Positions 11,553 to 23,378 of a DNA stretch of 64,000 nucleotides are shown here, one piece after another. Position 1 is the first letter of the stretch; each line of letters opens with the position of its first letter. The notes under the pieces were generated by a model. That model was not told the origin of the DNA, made no database searches, and was given only the letters and a program-made list of their open reading frames with translations. The translations under genes were made by a program, and so were the position numbers. Origin of the DNA: Paramarasmius palmivorus (Eukaryota; Basidiomycota; Agaricomycetes; Agaricales; Marasmiaceae); NCBI GenBank assembly GCA_037176845.1, contig JAYKXP010000044.1, forward strand, positions 62,001 to 126,000, given 5' to 3'.

Positions 11553-12935
11553 GGTTTTAGAGGTTGTGAAACACTGACTTGATTGTATGAAGAATTTATA
11601 GTCGTTCTCATGTACAGTTCCACCTAAGCTTTCGCGTCCAAATGACGCGCACAAGCGGAGAAGGCGGTACAGTGAAAACCCGGTGAGGGCTGCGCTCTCC
11701 CGTGCCACACCTGTCAACTAGTGATAAGATTTTTAGATGATGTGAAAGGAAGTCGCAAGTACGTTCGACGGGCAACGGGAGCAGAATGTCCGAGTCTTCT
11801 TGAGAACAGAAATAGTTATATTCATGGTCCTATGATTGAAATATTGGTATAATTTCTTGGAAAGGATCCCAAGAATCACCAGCGAAGCTGAGTATTGAGT
11901 AACCTCTGGGCCTTCGATCGTACCCGCCGGCTGAAATCGAAGAGAACAAACATCTCGTGCATATGACAATGGGCGATTCTTGACTGGTTTGGGCCTGATT
12001 ACAGATAGAACTCACAGAGGGTGTTCATCAATGGTAGCGAAATATGATCCAGTGCAATTCGGAGATCGCTTTTTTCTTCATGAAGTGCACTGGAAACTAC
12101 TTCACCCAACCCATTACGATGTTTCTTCACCGCTCGACGCAGGAGGAAATTTGCTTTTGTGTCCAATCTTTTCGACGGTGGAACGATGGCGGCTAGAATC
12201 TGTGTCCAAGAGCTAAAATTCTACTAATATTTTTAGTATACTTCTCTTGGTCCCGTCCCACCTTCACGCGTGTAAACATTGTCATCAAAGAAGGAAAGGA
12301 TAGACGCACCAAGGAGTTAAATGTATGGTTTGTAGAATCGAGTCAAATGCTGTATGTCCCTAACGCACTTAGTAGTTGGTAGGTAGCACCGATGAGGGAC
12401 AGTCAAGCGATGGCCCATACGCCGCCCCGGACCCTTAAAATAGCAGAGAAGACGAAAAGAGAAAATGGATTGGCGAGACACAAGACAGGTTGGGGTGCTT
12501 TGTTTGAAAAACGTCATTTGGTGCCTATCGCAAGAGCATACATCGTACCTCTATCCAACCAAGTCTGTCACATTCCTCTCTCGTTCGGCACCACCTTGAC
12601 CGGTTGAACTTTCTCCCTTGATCCTCAACGGTTCTCATGACTTCAAAGAAGGTCGTACCCAAGAAAAATGAGTGCTTCGATATGAAGGTTAAACGTTAAA
12701 GTCCAGGGTTGAACGTGTCTCGGAGATATGCGATATGCCTGAGGCCTAAAACGTACCCACGCTAGACAGAGGTATACAGGGTTCGCACGACGCATTCACA
12801 GGCGGAAGGTGTCTTTGGTTCAAGTCGTAGAGGTAATGTAAATAAAAGTACATAGTCTACATGGTGAATACCGAGAGACATGATAGACATGGGCATAGAT
12901 AACTGAGATACTCGAGAGGAACTAAGTAAGTAGAG
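11553..12935. other. Intergenic region downstream of an unidentified locus and upstream of P450 D
   Basis: Contains the P450 D promoter (TATA 11594-11600). The rest has only short open frames on both strands, none with a recognisable product. Confidence 0.4.
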
Positions 12936-13700
12936 TCATCCTTCCACATCACAGGGGTTTACGGTGCCCGTCGCCAAAGCCCATTGGATCCCAGTTCTTC
13001 CTGTCGAAAACTGAGCAGGTTTCTGGCTCATGGAAACAGAGTTGGAGGTATCAGCCATACAGGGCGAGCCTGTGGAATCTGGTTGCTCCTCGCGATTGGT
13101 GACGCGTTCATGGGAAACGTATAGTCCCACCCACTGCTCAGGAGAACAGAGCACGTCAAAACAGTCGAATGGACGACAGGGATCACGTCCATTCCCCCAC
13201 CAAGGCCCAACCCATTCTTCTGGTGGCAAAGTAGGCGCTAATTTATGATAGATCAGTGCTATAGGTTTGAGTGCCTGTAAATATCTATTATGAGTGACGC
13301 AGGAGACGAAGATAAAACCAAGTCGCACCCGCTGGATGATCTCTTCAGTGCTAGGATGCTCACTCGGCGCCTCATAATTTTCGATGTGCCGCCTCAAGTA
13401 CGCGTGCTGACGGGAGCTCATCTTGGAAAGTGTCTGGAGGAATCATTCGGGAGGCACATTTATAAGTGCTAGAATGTGGACAATGAAGCGGTCCCCGTGG
13501 TCGTTCTGTGGCTTTCTACTATATGTGGCATCATCGAGACCAAAAGCGGCGGGCATTGAAGTGTTATCAAAGGCGAACAATGTGCATCTGGATAATGAAA
13601 TCAGTCGTGGAATCGCGGCCACTATTGATCGGACATACGAACTTGCAAAACCCATCGTCCTGACCAGTTGGGTGCCACGAATATGAAGTGTGGTATCTGA
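12936..13700 (-). pseudogene. Unidentified gene, interrupted by a stop codon
   Basis: The minus frame is open from about 13750 (no ATG until 13655, MGFASSYVRS) through RSIVAAIPRL and ILALINVPPE, then meets TGA at 13443-13445. It continues in the same frame as FLQTLSKMSSRQHAYLRRH. A 54-nt GT..AG intron lies between EEIIQR and ALKPIALIYHKLAP, and the frame ends at 12936. The single TGA between two continuous open stretches looks like a CGA-to-TGA change (Arg to stop). No start is obvious, so an upstream exon is missing or unrecognised. I do not recognise the family; the C-terminal part has tryptophan-rich EEWVG and EQWVG pieces. It may be a decayed gene or one with an intron I have not placed. 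Confidence 0.45.
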
Positions 13701-13779
13701 TATCCATAGTGACGACTCGTCTGACTCTGGCTGGGGCTCGCAATAGTTTATATATTAATGAGCTTTCAAGTATCTAGCT

Positions 13780-14331
13780 CCAAGCGGCGAAAAAGTGTAT
13801 ATGATAACCCAGTCCTCCCTGCTGCTAAAGTCCTATGACGAGGGATGTTAGCAGGGCGTCCAAGGATCAAGAGCAAAGTGAAAAAGAAAAAGAATCTCAG
13901 AGAACCGCGTTTCGACACCGACGAAGCTTCAGACGGCACTTCCTAATTGCATTCGGTTGAAAATCGTCATAGGGAAAGAAGGAAAGAATGATGAATCAAG
14001 GAATAGGAACTCACGAATTTGCCACCTACTCGACGGTATCTAGCCAGGGAGAAGAGGAGAAAACTCAACGCAGCTCAGCGGCACAATTTTTTCTTCCTTG
14101 TGGCATCACGTGAAAAATCTCACGCACAGACCATACCGAGATCGCGTCTGGCCCTGCCGGATTACTGGTTGTCCCAGTGACAGACTTTTTGGTAACCTTC
14201 ATTCAATGTCCAAGCGTTACTCAAATTTGCACTTAAAGCCGCAAAATTGCCACTGTTCTCTACCTTTTCCCCTCCTTTCTTGACATCTCAGTCACACAAT
14301 CGACTCAACAAGGCAGTAATTCGTTTCGAAC
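13780..14331. other. Intergenic region and promoter of the 14.3-kb gene
   Basis: CT-rich tracts (TTTTCCCCTCCTTTC at about 14266) just upstream of the ATG at 14332 resemble fungal promoters. Nothing else recognised. Confidence 0.4.
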
Positions 14332-16407
14332 ATGGCCGGTCTTGTTGAAACCGAACCAAGTTCATCATCAAGTATTCCTCATTCAACGGACGAATCGCCT
14401 CGTAGCAAGCAAATCACAAACTTGACGATTAATGTACAGACGGCAATGGAATGGAAACCTCAAGCTCTTCAGGTGAGTGTGCCTATTTTGCCACGTCTTC
14501 GGCCTTTCACTGACCTTTTATGTGATTCTCTGCTGTTCTGATTACCTTAGGAACGTACAAATTCCAGTAACACGACTCAGAACTTTTATCTCGCATCACA
14601 TGCGGTGCCGTCTACCTCGTAGTATGTGTATCTAGTTTCTTTCGACGATAGCATCTCTGACGAGTTATCTAGCACTCCCGACACTAGCTATACATTTGGT
14701 GTACCGAACCCAACCAATCTCCCTAATACCGGTGGCAGTAGTGACGGCAGCTACAGTGGCTTCGGCAGCACTAGCAACTCTTACGACTCTCCTCTACCAT
14801 CACGAACGCGGCGTTACTTCCAACCTTATTCCGTACCATCCACAATACATACGCCACTATCAGCTGCCTCGCAACCCGAACCCTCGACGAGCTCGTCTCC
14901 ATCACTTTCCCAGACAAGATCCGCATCCACAGCGACGACGAATACAGTTGCTACCTCTCATACAGACTTTCGCTTCCCATCGAGTTCCAAAACGTCGTCC
15001 TCGTCACGCAGGCCTTCATCTTCCACAATTCGTGCCGTTAAACCCAACACTTCACGTCGACCATCTGGAGACCCTATGACAAGACGTCAACGGCGGTACA
15101 CGGTCGCTGAATCATCTCTCTCCTCGACACTCTCGTATCTACTACCGCTCCAGGACCAGCTCGATTCAGCTGCCTACGCCTCTCAACGCGAGATAGACGG
15201 TCTCGGTCGTGCTATTGAAACGATAGACGAGAAACTCAAAGACGATCAGGCAAGACTCGATGTCTTGGCAACGCCTGAAGGTAATTATGAGGAGTGGAGA
15301 GATGAGCGTTGGAGATGTATGAAGAGGGTGGAGATGTTGGAAGCGGAGAAGAAGTCATTGGAGCTGAACCTGAAGGAGTCGAAAGGCGGAGCAAAACGGT
15401 CCAAGATCATTATTCCCCCCCAGGGGCAGGATGTCGGTCTAGACCAGAAGCAGCTACGAAGAGAACGGAATCTTCAGAGATTCTTGTCGGGAGCCGCGTC
15501 GCCTACTAGGAAGAGTCTTACCTTCAACTCTTCACCTTCGACTTCGAGAAAAGGAAGGCACAAGAATCATGCATCTTTACCCGTAGCCAGGCCTCGGCGG
15601 ATGACCATGAGCGATGTCCAGCCTATGAAGTTGAGGCCCCTGTCCATTGAAGAGACTTTGGTGCAAAGACTCAAAGGCCGCTCTGTCAACAGCACCGTAA
15701 CGGGTGTGCCAATTCCGGCAGCAGAGCAAGTACCTGCGCCAGAGAGCATTGATGCCGTACGGGCTTCTCGGCCGAACCATCTGCGATCCCCAATTTCCCC
15801 GTCTTCACTACAATCACCCCTGGAGTCTGTTGTGGAAGGCGTCGAGGATGATGACGATGACGAGACGGAATCTGGACTAGCGTCCTCGATTTCGGAGGAC
15901 CTGCCTCAACCTCGACTTCGATCTATCCCTGTTGGATATCCTCGTTCCGAATCAATATACGACCCATCGACAGGCACAGTCATCATTTATAGGGATCATT
16001 CCGACTCTTCCTTCGACGTCGATATGGATAATATAGAAGTCGAGATTCCTTCATACGCTCAAGATCTTTTCATGCACTTTGAAGAGGAGAGAGGAGAGTT
16101 TGACGTTGACCTCGGCAGGACTCTTGCAACCCGCCAACGACCTTTTTCCACACCTTCATCTTCTCCCTTCAAAAAATCACATCGTAGCCCGTCGAGATAT
16201 GGGTCTCTCGTTGGTTTGCGGGATATTTCTCCCATCAAATCAAAGCCAAGATCAAGACCGGACTCGATGGTTGACTCGCTGGCGTCCGCAAGTCCGAGTC
16301 GTGTCAGTTTCGCAGAGGGTAGCGAGGAGTCAAAGGCGAAGGACAAGGACGCGCCGATAGGGAAGAGGTTGAGAAGGAAATTGTCGAAAAAGATCTTCAT
16401 GCGGTAA
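14332..16407 (+). CDS. Ser-rich coiled-coil protein of unknown function
   Basis: Three exons splice exactly: 14332-14472, 14551-14621 and 14673-16407. Both introns (78 and 51 nt) have GT..AG ends and join without a frame break (the second splits a Tyr codon ta|c). The product is about 648 residues. The first 180 are Ser/Thr/Pro-rich and probably disordered. A helical charged segment around residues 190-260 (SQREIDGLGRAIETIDEKL onward) has heptad character, suggesting a coiled coil. The rest is again Ser/Pro-rich with an acidic patch (EDDDDDETES) and a basic C-terminus (GKRLRRKLSKKIFMR). No catalytic domain is seen. Base composition is like the neighbours. It could be a cytoskeletal or polarity scaffold, but that is a guess. 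It separates the minus-strand P450 block from the plus-strand pair. Confidence 0.85.
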
Positions 16408-17227
16408 CTAATATCATCAAGCATTTCAATTTGGGGTTTCTTGTATATTGGATCAAAATTTCTTGTTTCCCGTCGTTTCATTGTTGGATAGGTTTCTTAG
16501 CTTCAACCTTCATCTTTCCTTTGCTCTCGTGGACTCACTGCCATTCACTTTGCTCTCGCTTGCACTCCCTGTACAACTAGACATGACTTTGATGATCCTG
16601 CATTATCCTATTCGTTGCTTTTTATTCCTTTAATAATCAGCTGCATCGTTCTTTCATCTTATTGTTACGGGAAGGGACCCATAGAGATATACCACGATAA
16701 GTAGATGAGACGTCTCCTGGCACCAACAGCGGCCCGTGAGCGCTTCATGGTGATGGTTGAAATTTTGACCGCTTTGGACTTGCTCTTGACCAACCACCAT
16801 CATGATCGATGATCATGGGCTCACTTCACTCCTGCTCGATTAATGGTTACGGGGTCGAAAAGAATCACCACCGGGCTGCGAAGTTCAACATTTAGCCATT
16901 ATGACATCCGTAAGAAGACACCGGGGAAAGAAATAAAAAAGTACAATGTCGAGTGAGTGCTTCGATTGCTATCTTCACAAAATGATACGAAACATTACAG
17001 ATTGTCAGATATACCATGTTCATCTCAAACTTCAGCTAACGGGAGGGACCGAGGAGTGGTGAGAATATATCATTTGGAGCATGCTGATTGACGGAGAAGA
17101 CATTGACAAGACATGAGAGTTTCTTTGCGGTGCGTATGCGTAATTGCATTGTTCTTTGGATCTTACATATAGGGCTTCTTCAGAAGCGTATAAAAGGCTG
17201 GCCTTCGACCCCAATGTCATCACTATC
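16408..17227. other. Intergenic region upstream of P450 E
   Basis: Contains the 3' UTR of the 14.3-kb gene and the promoter of P450 E, with TATAAAAG at 17189-17196, about 32 bp before the ATG. No further gene recognised. Confidence 0.5.
17189..17196 (+). promoter_or_regulatory. TATA box of P450 E
   Basis: TATAAAAG about 32 bp upstream of the chosen start codon (17228), which favours that ATG over an upstream in-frame one at 17144. Confidence 0.55.
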
Positions 17228-19346
17228 ATGGGGACTTCTTTGGCTTCCACCACCCTCGTCTTCCTGGTTCTGTTCGCCGTGAATAGGCTTTTTCAGTCAT
17301 TTCGTCGACATAGAGTGTTCCAATATCCACCTGGGCCACCCGGCAAAGTGTTTTTCGGCAATTTTTTTGATATCCCTCAGAAAAACCCATGGTTAATCTA
17401 CACGGACTGGGCAAAGAAGTACGGTAAGCGACTCACACTATAATTAGCTTGGAACTCGGAACTCACGACGACGTTCGTAGGTACCATCGTACATTTGGAG
17501 ACATTTAGCGATCATATTTTCATATTGAACGATTTGAACACCACAACCGATTTGCTGGAGAAACGCTCCCGTATTTATTCGGGTAGACCAGACTTGGATG
17601 TTGCAGCGTACGCCTCTTTATGATGTCTAGAGAACTCCACCTTTTCATGTCGCTCCTTCCAGATCCGGATGGGGTTTCAACCTTACATTCCATGATTATG
17701 GCGACAGGTGGCGAAAAAATCGGAGGGTTTACCAGCAGCATCTGAGGCCAGATGCTGTGGTTGAGCTACGACCTATCATACGAAGATGCTTGGGGGTGTT
17801 TTTGAACAACCTTCTCCGCAACCCCTCTGAATTCATGGGGCATATTGATCTGTGAGTTTTTCTCCGTGTACATACCTGTCTTGAGTACAAGGCATTCTCC
17901 CAGGTTTTCATGTAGTCTGGCTCTGTCGTCGATGTATGGCCTGACTATCGACTCTGCCCACGATCCGGTGCTTCTTCTGGCGAAGGACACAGTGCATACC
18001 CTGGACACAGTCTTTTCTACCCATTATATGTTTCTCATGAAGAATTTGCCTTTTATGCAATATGTACCTGCATGGGTACCGATTTTGGGGAGTGTCACGA
18101 AATTCAACAATGAAACTCGGAAGCTGTGCAGAGACTTCCAAGAACTACCTTTGCAGCAAGTTTTGAAGGACATTGTACGCTAGGTTCAACTTGGCCGGTC
18201 CGTTTGTCGTTTAACTAAAGATCTATCTAGGACTCGGGTTCTGAGAATGACGGTATCGTTGCACGTATTCTCCGACAGGGAGCTCTCACTGCCAGTGATG
18301 AGGAGTTCGGACGAATAAAGGATATGGCGGCTACGGCTCTGGTCGGTCAGTCATCATCTACACTTCAGTGAATTTCATCTCACCCACTTCTTCAGCAAGT
18401 GCTGACACTGTAAGGCTACTTTCTTAGTATCGATTGCACTACAATGACAACTCGTACCACAGACTTTATCGTCCCTCGGCACTTTCTTCATGGCCATGGC
18501 TAAACATCCGCAATGCCAAGAGCGGGCATGGCGAGAGATTGACGCTGTCACTGGTGGGGAACGCCTCCCCAACTGGGATGATCGCAAATCGATGCCATAT
18601 GTCGAGGCCATATATAGAGATTGCATGCGCTGGCACCCGGCGTTGCCCACCGGTTAGTGTCTATTCTTGTTGTACTTGTGAACTGGCACTAACGTCTCGT
18701 CCAGGAGCGGTTCATGTGTCGACCGAGGACGATTATTATAAAGACTATTTCATCCCTAAAGGTGAACACAACAGTCGTATCGTAAGATTCTGGCCCATCT
18801 TGACCCGTTCTTCAGGAAGCATGGTATTCGCTAATATATGGTCAGTGCTCCACGGCGTCATAGATAGTAGTAACCTGGTATCGATGTTCTCGGATAGGTC
18901 CATGACTCACGATGAACGTGTTTACGCTGATCCCTACCAGTTCAATCCGGAGCGATATTTCAACGCTAATGGCGAGCTGAATAAGGATAGTACTGTACTG
19001 GGGTTTGGGTTCGGCAGGAGGTACGAGATGTTTAAGACTTCGATATCGTGGGGCTGAATATACTTCAGAGTTTGTGTCGGAAAGCATTTTGCTGAGGCCA
19101 CTTTATGGCTGGCAATCGCGTCGGTCTTGACTTGCTTTAGAATTTCCCCTGAGAAAGACTCCCAAGGAAACGACATCGACATCCCAGAGAGGTACAGCCC
19201 TGGCCCTGGCTTGTTGAGGTAAGCCTTTTTCCCAGTGAGATTTGTACTTGATGATTCCAAGCTCGGGTATCAGCTATCCGTTGTCATTCCGCTGCAGTGT
19301 AGCACCTCGACATCCAGGAGTAGAGTCCTTGCTTGCCTCAGGCTAA
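17228..19346 (+). CDS. Cytochrome P450 E with DxxR instead of ExxR
   Basis: Full-length P450, tandem partner of F. MGTSLASTTLVFLVL is the anchor, followed by QYPPGPPGKVFFGN, SGWGFNLTF, the C-helix GDRWRKNRRVY, ASADT, NPERYF, GFGFGRR-VCVGKH and the last exon SYPLSFRCSVAPRH, ending at 19346. All introns are GT..AG and in frame. The K-helix motif reads DCMR (Asp codon 18619-18621), whereas its twin F reads ECMR and the others ETxR or EVxR. The Glu of ExxR is one of the most conserved residues in P450s, holding the meander through the Arg. Asp is one methylene shorter, so folding or heme binding may suffer; a conservative functional substitution is the alternative. Confidence 0.85.
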
Positions 19347-20991
19347 CGAACTTCGATTTTAATATCTGTTGTATCATATATAAGCTGCCTTGTATATCTT
19401 ACTACGTGTTCCATTTGTATCGCATACATGAAATAACATCTAGATATTTAGGTGGCCCCGGTGAACGCAGCGTACCACGTTCCCATAAATTCCGACTACT
19501 CCCACGACTTTGTTCAAGTGTCGTACGCGGGAAGGCCACGGTTCGATTTTTGATCCTTTTGATCTTTTTCACCCGGACCCACAGCTTCGGCGCTTCAACA
19601 TTGGACATCGCTGGGATCCTAGAGTGACTTTTTCTGCTGACTCTCAGGTACATAAGCACATAAAATTGAGTTATAAACTGTATAAAAGTTATTACCCACC
19701 TACGTCTAACGTTTAAAGACGCCAAAAGCGAGAAAACATGGATGTAGGAGCGTGAGAATACGGTCTCTTCTTTGGGACTGTAGATTGGCGCCCGGGGAGT
19801 GCTCCCGGACTTCCAGCGGGTGCTGGACTCTTCCTAAATATCTGGATTCTCACTCGAGATCGAGTCCGTAGCATAGCGGACTCCCATTGAAACATTAAAA
19901 CGAGCTGCTTCCTTCAAGTTGACTTCCCATGAATTTTAGTATATGATAACGGAGCGCAAGACATATATTACAGAGTACCAAAAAACCGGGCCGAATAACA
20001 CTTGGGTGTACTGCTTACTGCTCTATGCAACACCTCGAAGTGAGCAAAGAATAATCCTGATTGTTCATGGACTAATCCAGGACCTACACGCCATCAACAC
20101 ACGAGATTTGTAGGATTACAGTAGACCCAGAAAAATAAACAGAATTCCCTTTTTGGTAACATCATAAGTCACAGTATAGTTCGATATACTGCTCTTGGTA
20201 CTGATTACAGGTCCACCCTCTTACATTAACAAACTGGAGCTGTCAAAACCCTCACATATTCATCCCAAGGGTATCCTGAAGCGTCAAAAGGTCCAGAAAA
20301 AGGTGGTGTCAACGGCTATTGACTACTAGAAAAGGGAACTGTTTCGGCTATTCTCCGGCAGCCGACCGACAAACCTCGAGTAAAAAGATCAAAAACTCAA
20401 AACGAACCGTGGCCTTCCCGCGTACTCTATTCAAGATGCTGCTATATCCCCCTACAATATCCTATGGTAAGAGTAGTTGAATTCTTTCGAAAGGAGGCTG
20501 ATATTTTCCGTTTCGTTATGGGCGCGTGTTTCATGGGGCGCCTGACTTCGAGTAAGCCTTGCTTTAGACCACCATCACCCCATTCCACTTCTGCTCAATT
20601 GTCTTGGAATTGAATTCAATATATGACTACTTCCGGGCTCCACATCCTTTATTACGGTTACCAATGTCGGAAGAGAGCTTCACTTATGACTGTGGTAGTT
20701 AGCGTTTGTCATTGGCCAACAGGTGCGTTGATCCCGCAGGCTAACATCTTCGTGAACTGACCCAAAGGAAAACAGCTTCTGCATCCTGAACGGTCGATAC
20801 ATCATCCGTCCCTCATCTGGAATAAGAAGCTAGTATGAGAATAGAGCACTGATTGATGTGAAAGATCAGTCATATGAGGAGAACTTCGCTGTGGTGTGTA
20901 CTTGTGGATATTTACACCATATTTCTGGATCTGGCTCCATTCAAAGCTATATTAACACGAGAGGATCTCATTATGCATCATCATCGCTATC
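19347..20991. other. Intergenic region between P450 E and F
   Basis: No gene recognised. It contains a pair of perfect 23-bp inverted repeats (19523-19545 and 20403-20425), described separately, and an AT-rich core. Confidence 0.5.
19523..20425. mobile_element. Possible MITE-like element bounded by 23-bp inverted repeats
   Basis: GTACGCGGGAAGGCCACGGT followed by TCG at 19523-19545 reappears exactly in reverse complement at 20403-20425. A looser match (GATCTTTTT) continues inward on both sides. The interior of about 860 bp encodes no recognisable transposase, so a non-autonomous element is the natural reading. I could not find a convincing target-site duplication next to the repeats, so the true ends are uncertain. 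Confidence 0.5.
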
Positions 20992-23101
20992 ATGTCGGTT
21001 TCTCTGGCGTCCACCTCCCTCATATTTGTAGTCCTGTTCGCCGCAAGCAGGCTTATCCGGTCACTTCGACAACGAAAGGCACCTCAATACCCACCTGGTC
21101 CACCTGGAAGAACGTTCTTCGGCAACGTCTTCGATATCCCTCAAAAAAACCCATGGATCGTTTACACGGATTGGGCAAAGCAATACGGTGGGCAAACCGG
21201 GTTATCCCCCGAGAACTGAAGTCACCTGGCTTTTGCAGGCGAGATCGTACACATGGAGACCCTGGGAGACCATATCTTCATCTTGAACGACTTGAGCGTG
21301 GCGAATGATTTACTAGATAAACGCTCCCGAATTTACTCGGGCAGACCGTACCTAGACGTCGCCAAAGTGTAAGTGTGTCACCGGTGTACAAGAAATATTT
21401 CACTCGTTCACGTTAAATCATCTCTAGATCCGGATGGGGTTTCAACATAACATTCCAGACTTACACCGATACGTGACGGAGACAACGAAAAACTTATCAG
21501 CAACATTTGAGGCCTGATGCTGTGGTCGAGCTCAGACCTATTATACAACGATGTTTGGGAGTGTTCTTGAACAACCTTCTTCGCACCCCAGCTGATTTTA
21601 TGGGACATATTGATCTGTAGGTTCTCTACATATTACCCGCTATCCAATGCATAATTATTTCGCAGGTTCTCGTGTAGTTTGGCTCTGACTTCGATGTACG
21701 GCCTTACAATCAACTCCGCTCATGATCCACTACTTCTCTTGGCAAAGGATACGGTGCACACCCTAGACACTGTTTGGTCTACCCATTATACATTTCTCAT
21801 GCGATTTTTCCCGTTCATTCAATACATACCCGAATGGGTCCCGATTCTGGGAAGTATCACCAAATTTAACAACGAAACCCGGAAATTGTGTCGCAATTTG
21901 CAAGAACTGCCTTTACAGCAAGTTTTGAAAGATGTTGTGCGCTAGCTTTCATTAGCCGGTTATATTTCGATTGACAAAAGTGGATAGGAACTGGGCTCCG
22001 ATAATGATGGCCTCGTTGCACGTATTCTTCGAAAAGGCACCCTTCCCGAAGATGAGTTTGGACGAATCAAAGACATGGCGGCTATGATATTGGTTGGTTA
22101 GTCCGAGTCATACCCCTCCTCTTTGTATCCCTCATCTAACTCATCTCTTCAGCTAGTGCGGACACCGTAAGGGCGCTTTGCTGTTATCGATTTCGCCATA
22201 ATGAACATGTTGTATTGCAGACTTTATCTTCTCTCGGCACTTTCTTCATGGCCATGGCCAAACATCCGCAGTGCCAGGAACGGGCATGGCGGGAGATCGA
22301 CGCTGTTACTGGTGGTGATCGTCTACCTAACTGGGAAGATCGCAAATCAATGCCCTATCTCGAGGCCATATACCGAGAGTGCATGCGATATCGTGTGGCA
22401 TTGCCTCTAGGTAAGTATTTCCGTTGGCCTGACGAGCTGTTAGTCACCTCTTGTTCAGGAGTGGTTCATCTTTCGACAGAGGACGATTATTACAAAGACT
22501 ATTTCATTCCTAAAGGTGAATTAACAGCCATGTCTCGCGATTTAGGACCATATTGACCCGTTATTTAGGGAGCCTAGTATTCCCTAATATATGGTCTGTG
22601 AATTGTGGTCCACATCACATAGATGCAAAATGTTGACGTACTTGGATAGGGCTATGACTCACGACGAACGGGTTTATGTCGATCCTTACAAGTTCAATCC
22701 GGAGAGATATTTCGACTCTAATGGCGAACTGAATAACGATAGTACTGTACTAGGGTTTGGATTCGGTAGAAGGTGAGCGATCTCCGACACTCCGACGTCC
22801 ATGGAGGCTGAGCATTTCTTAGAGTCTGTGTCGGAAAACATTTTGCTGAAGCCAGTTTATGGCTGGCAATTGCGTCGGTTTTGACCTGCTTTAGAGTTTC
22901 TCCCGAGACAGACGCCGAAGGAAACGACATCGACATCCCAGAGCGGTACAGCCCTGGCCCGGGCTTGTTCAGGTAGAGGTGTTAATCGCTTCAATTGGGT
23001 TACGTTCGTTAACTCGAGGCTCGCGTATCAGCTATCCACTGCCATTCCGCTGCAGTGTGACACCTCGGCATCCAGGAGTAACATCCTTACTCGCGGGATG
23101 A
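20992..23101 (+). pseudogene. Cytochrome P450 F, probably a recent pseudogene
   Basis: Tandem duplicate of E in the same orientation. MSVSLASTSLIF anchor, QYPPGPPGRTFFGN, SGWGFNITF, ASADT, ECMR, NPERYF, GFGFGRR-VCVGKH and the last exon SYPLPFRCSVTPRH, ending at 23101. Every splice site and every other codon is intact. The C-helix reads YTDT-stop-RRQRK: the conserved Trp, which in E is GDRW, is TGA (21474-21476), a TGG-to-TGA change. That Trp contacts a heme propionate, and the stop truncates the protein after about a quarter of its length. Because nothing else is damaged, the loss is recent, allelic, or a base-call error. Confidence 0.75.
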
Positions 23102-23378
23102 ATTTCGACCCAACTTCTATTGTATCATACTATAACTTCGATGTAACATCACCGTACATCCTATGCTACCATGTAATACATACGAAGGGCTGCAATTTAT
23201 CTATCCGGATGCACTCAGCGCTGGGTCCCAGTTGGAGCCAGTTGGTCGGCTGAACAGCCGACGCGTGCCATATTTTGCCAGCGCGTCATGGCATTTGTTT
23301 TTGAAAAATGTTTGATCCAAACCTCGGCCAACGCTTGTCCCTCATTCTTTCCTTCCACCCACCTCCCACCAACTCACC
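23102..23378. promoter_or_regulatory. Promoter region of the beta-tubulin gene
   Basis: Short spacer with a CT-rich tract (CTTTCCTTCCACCCACC) directly before the ATG at 23379. No clear TATA box. Confidence 0.4.
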
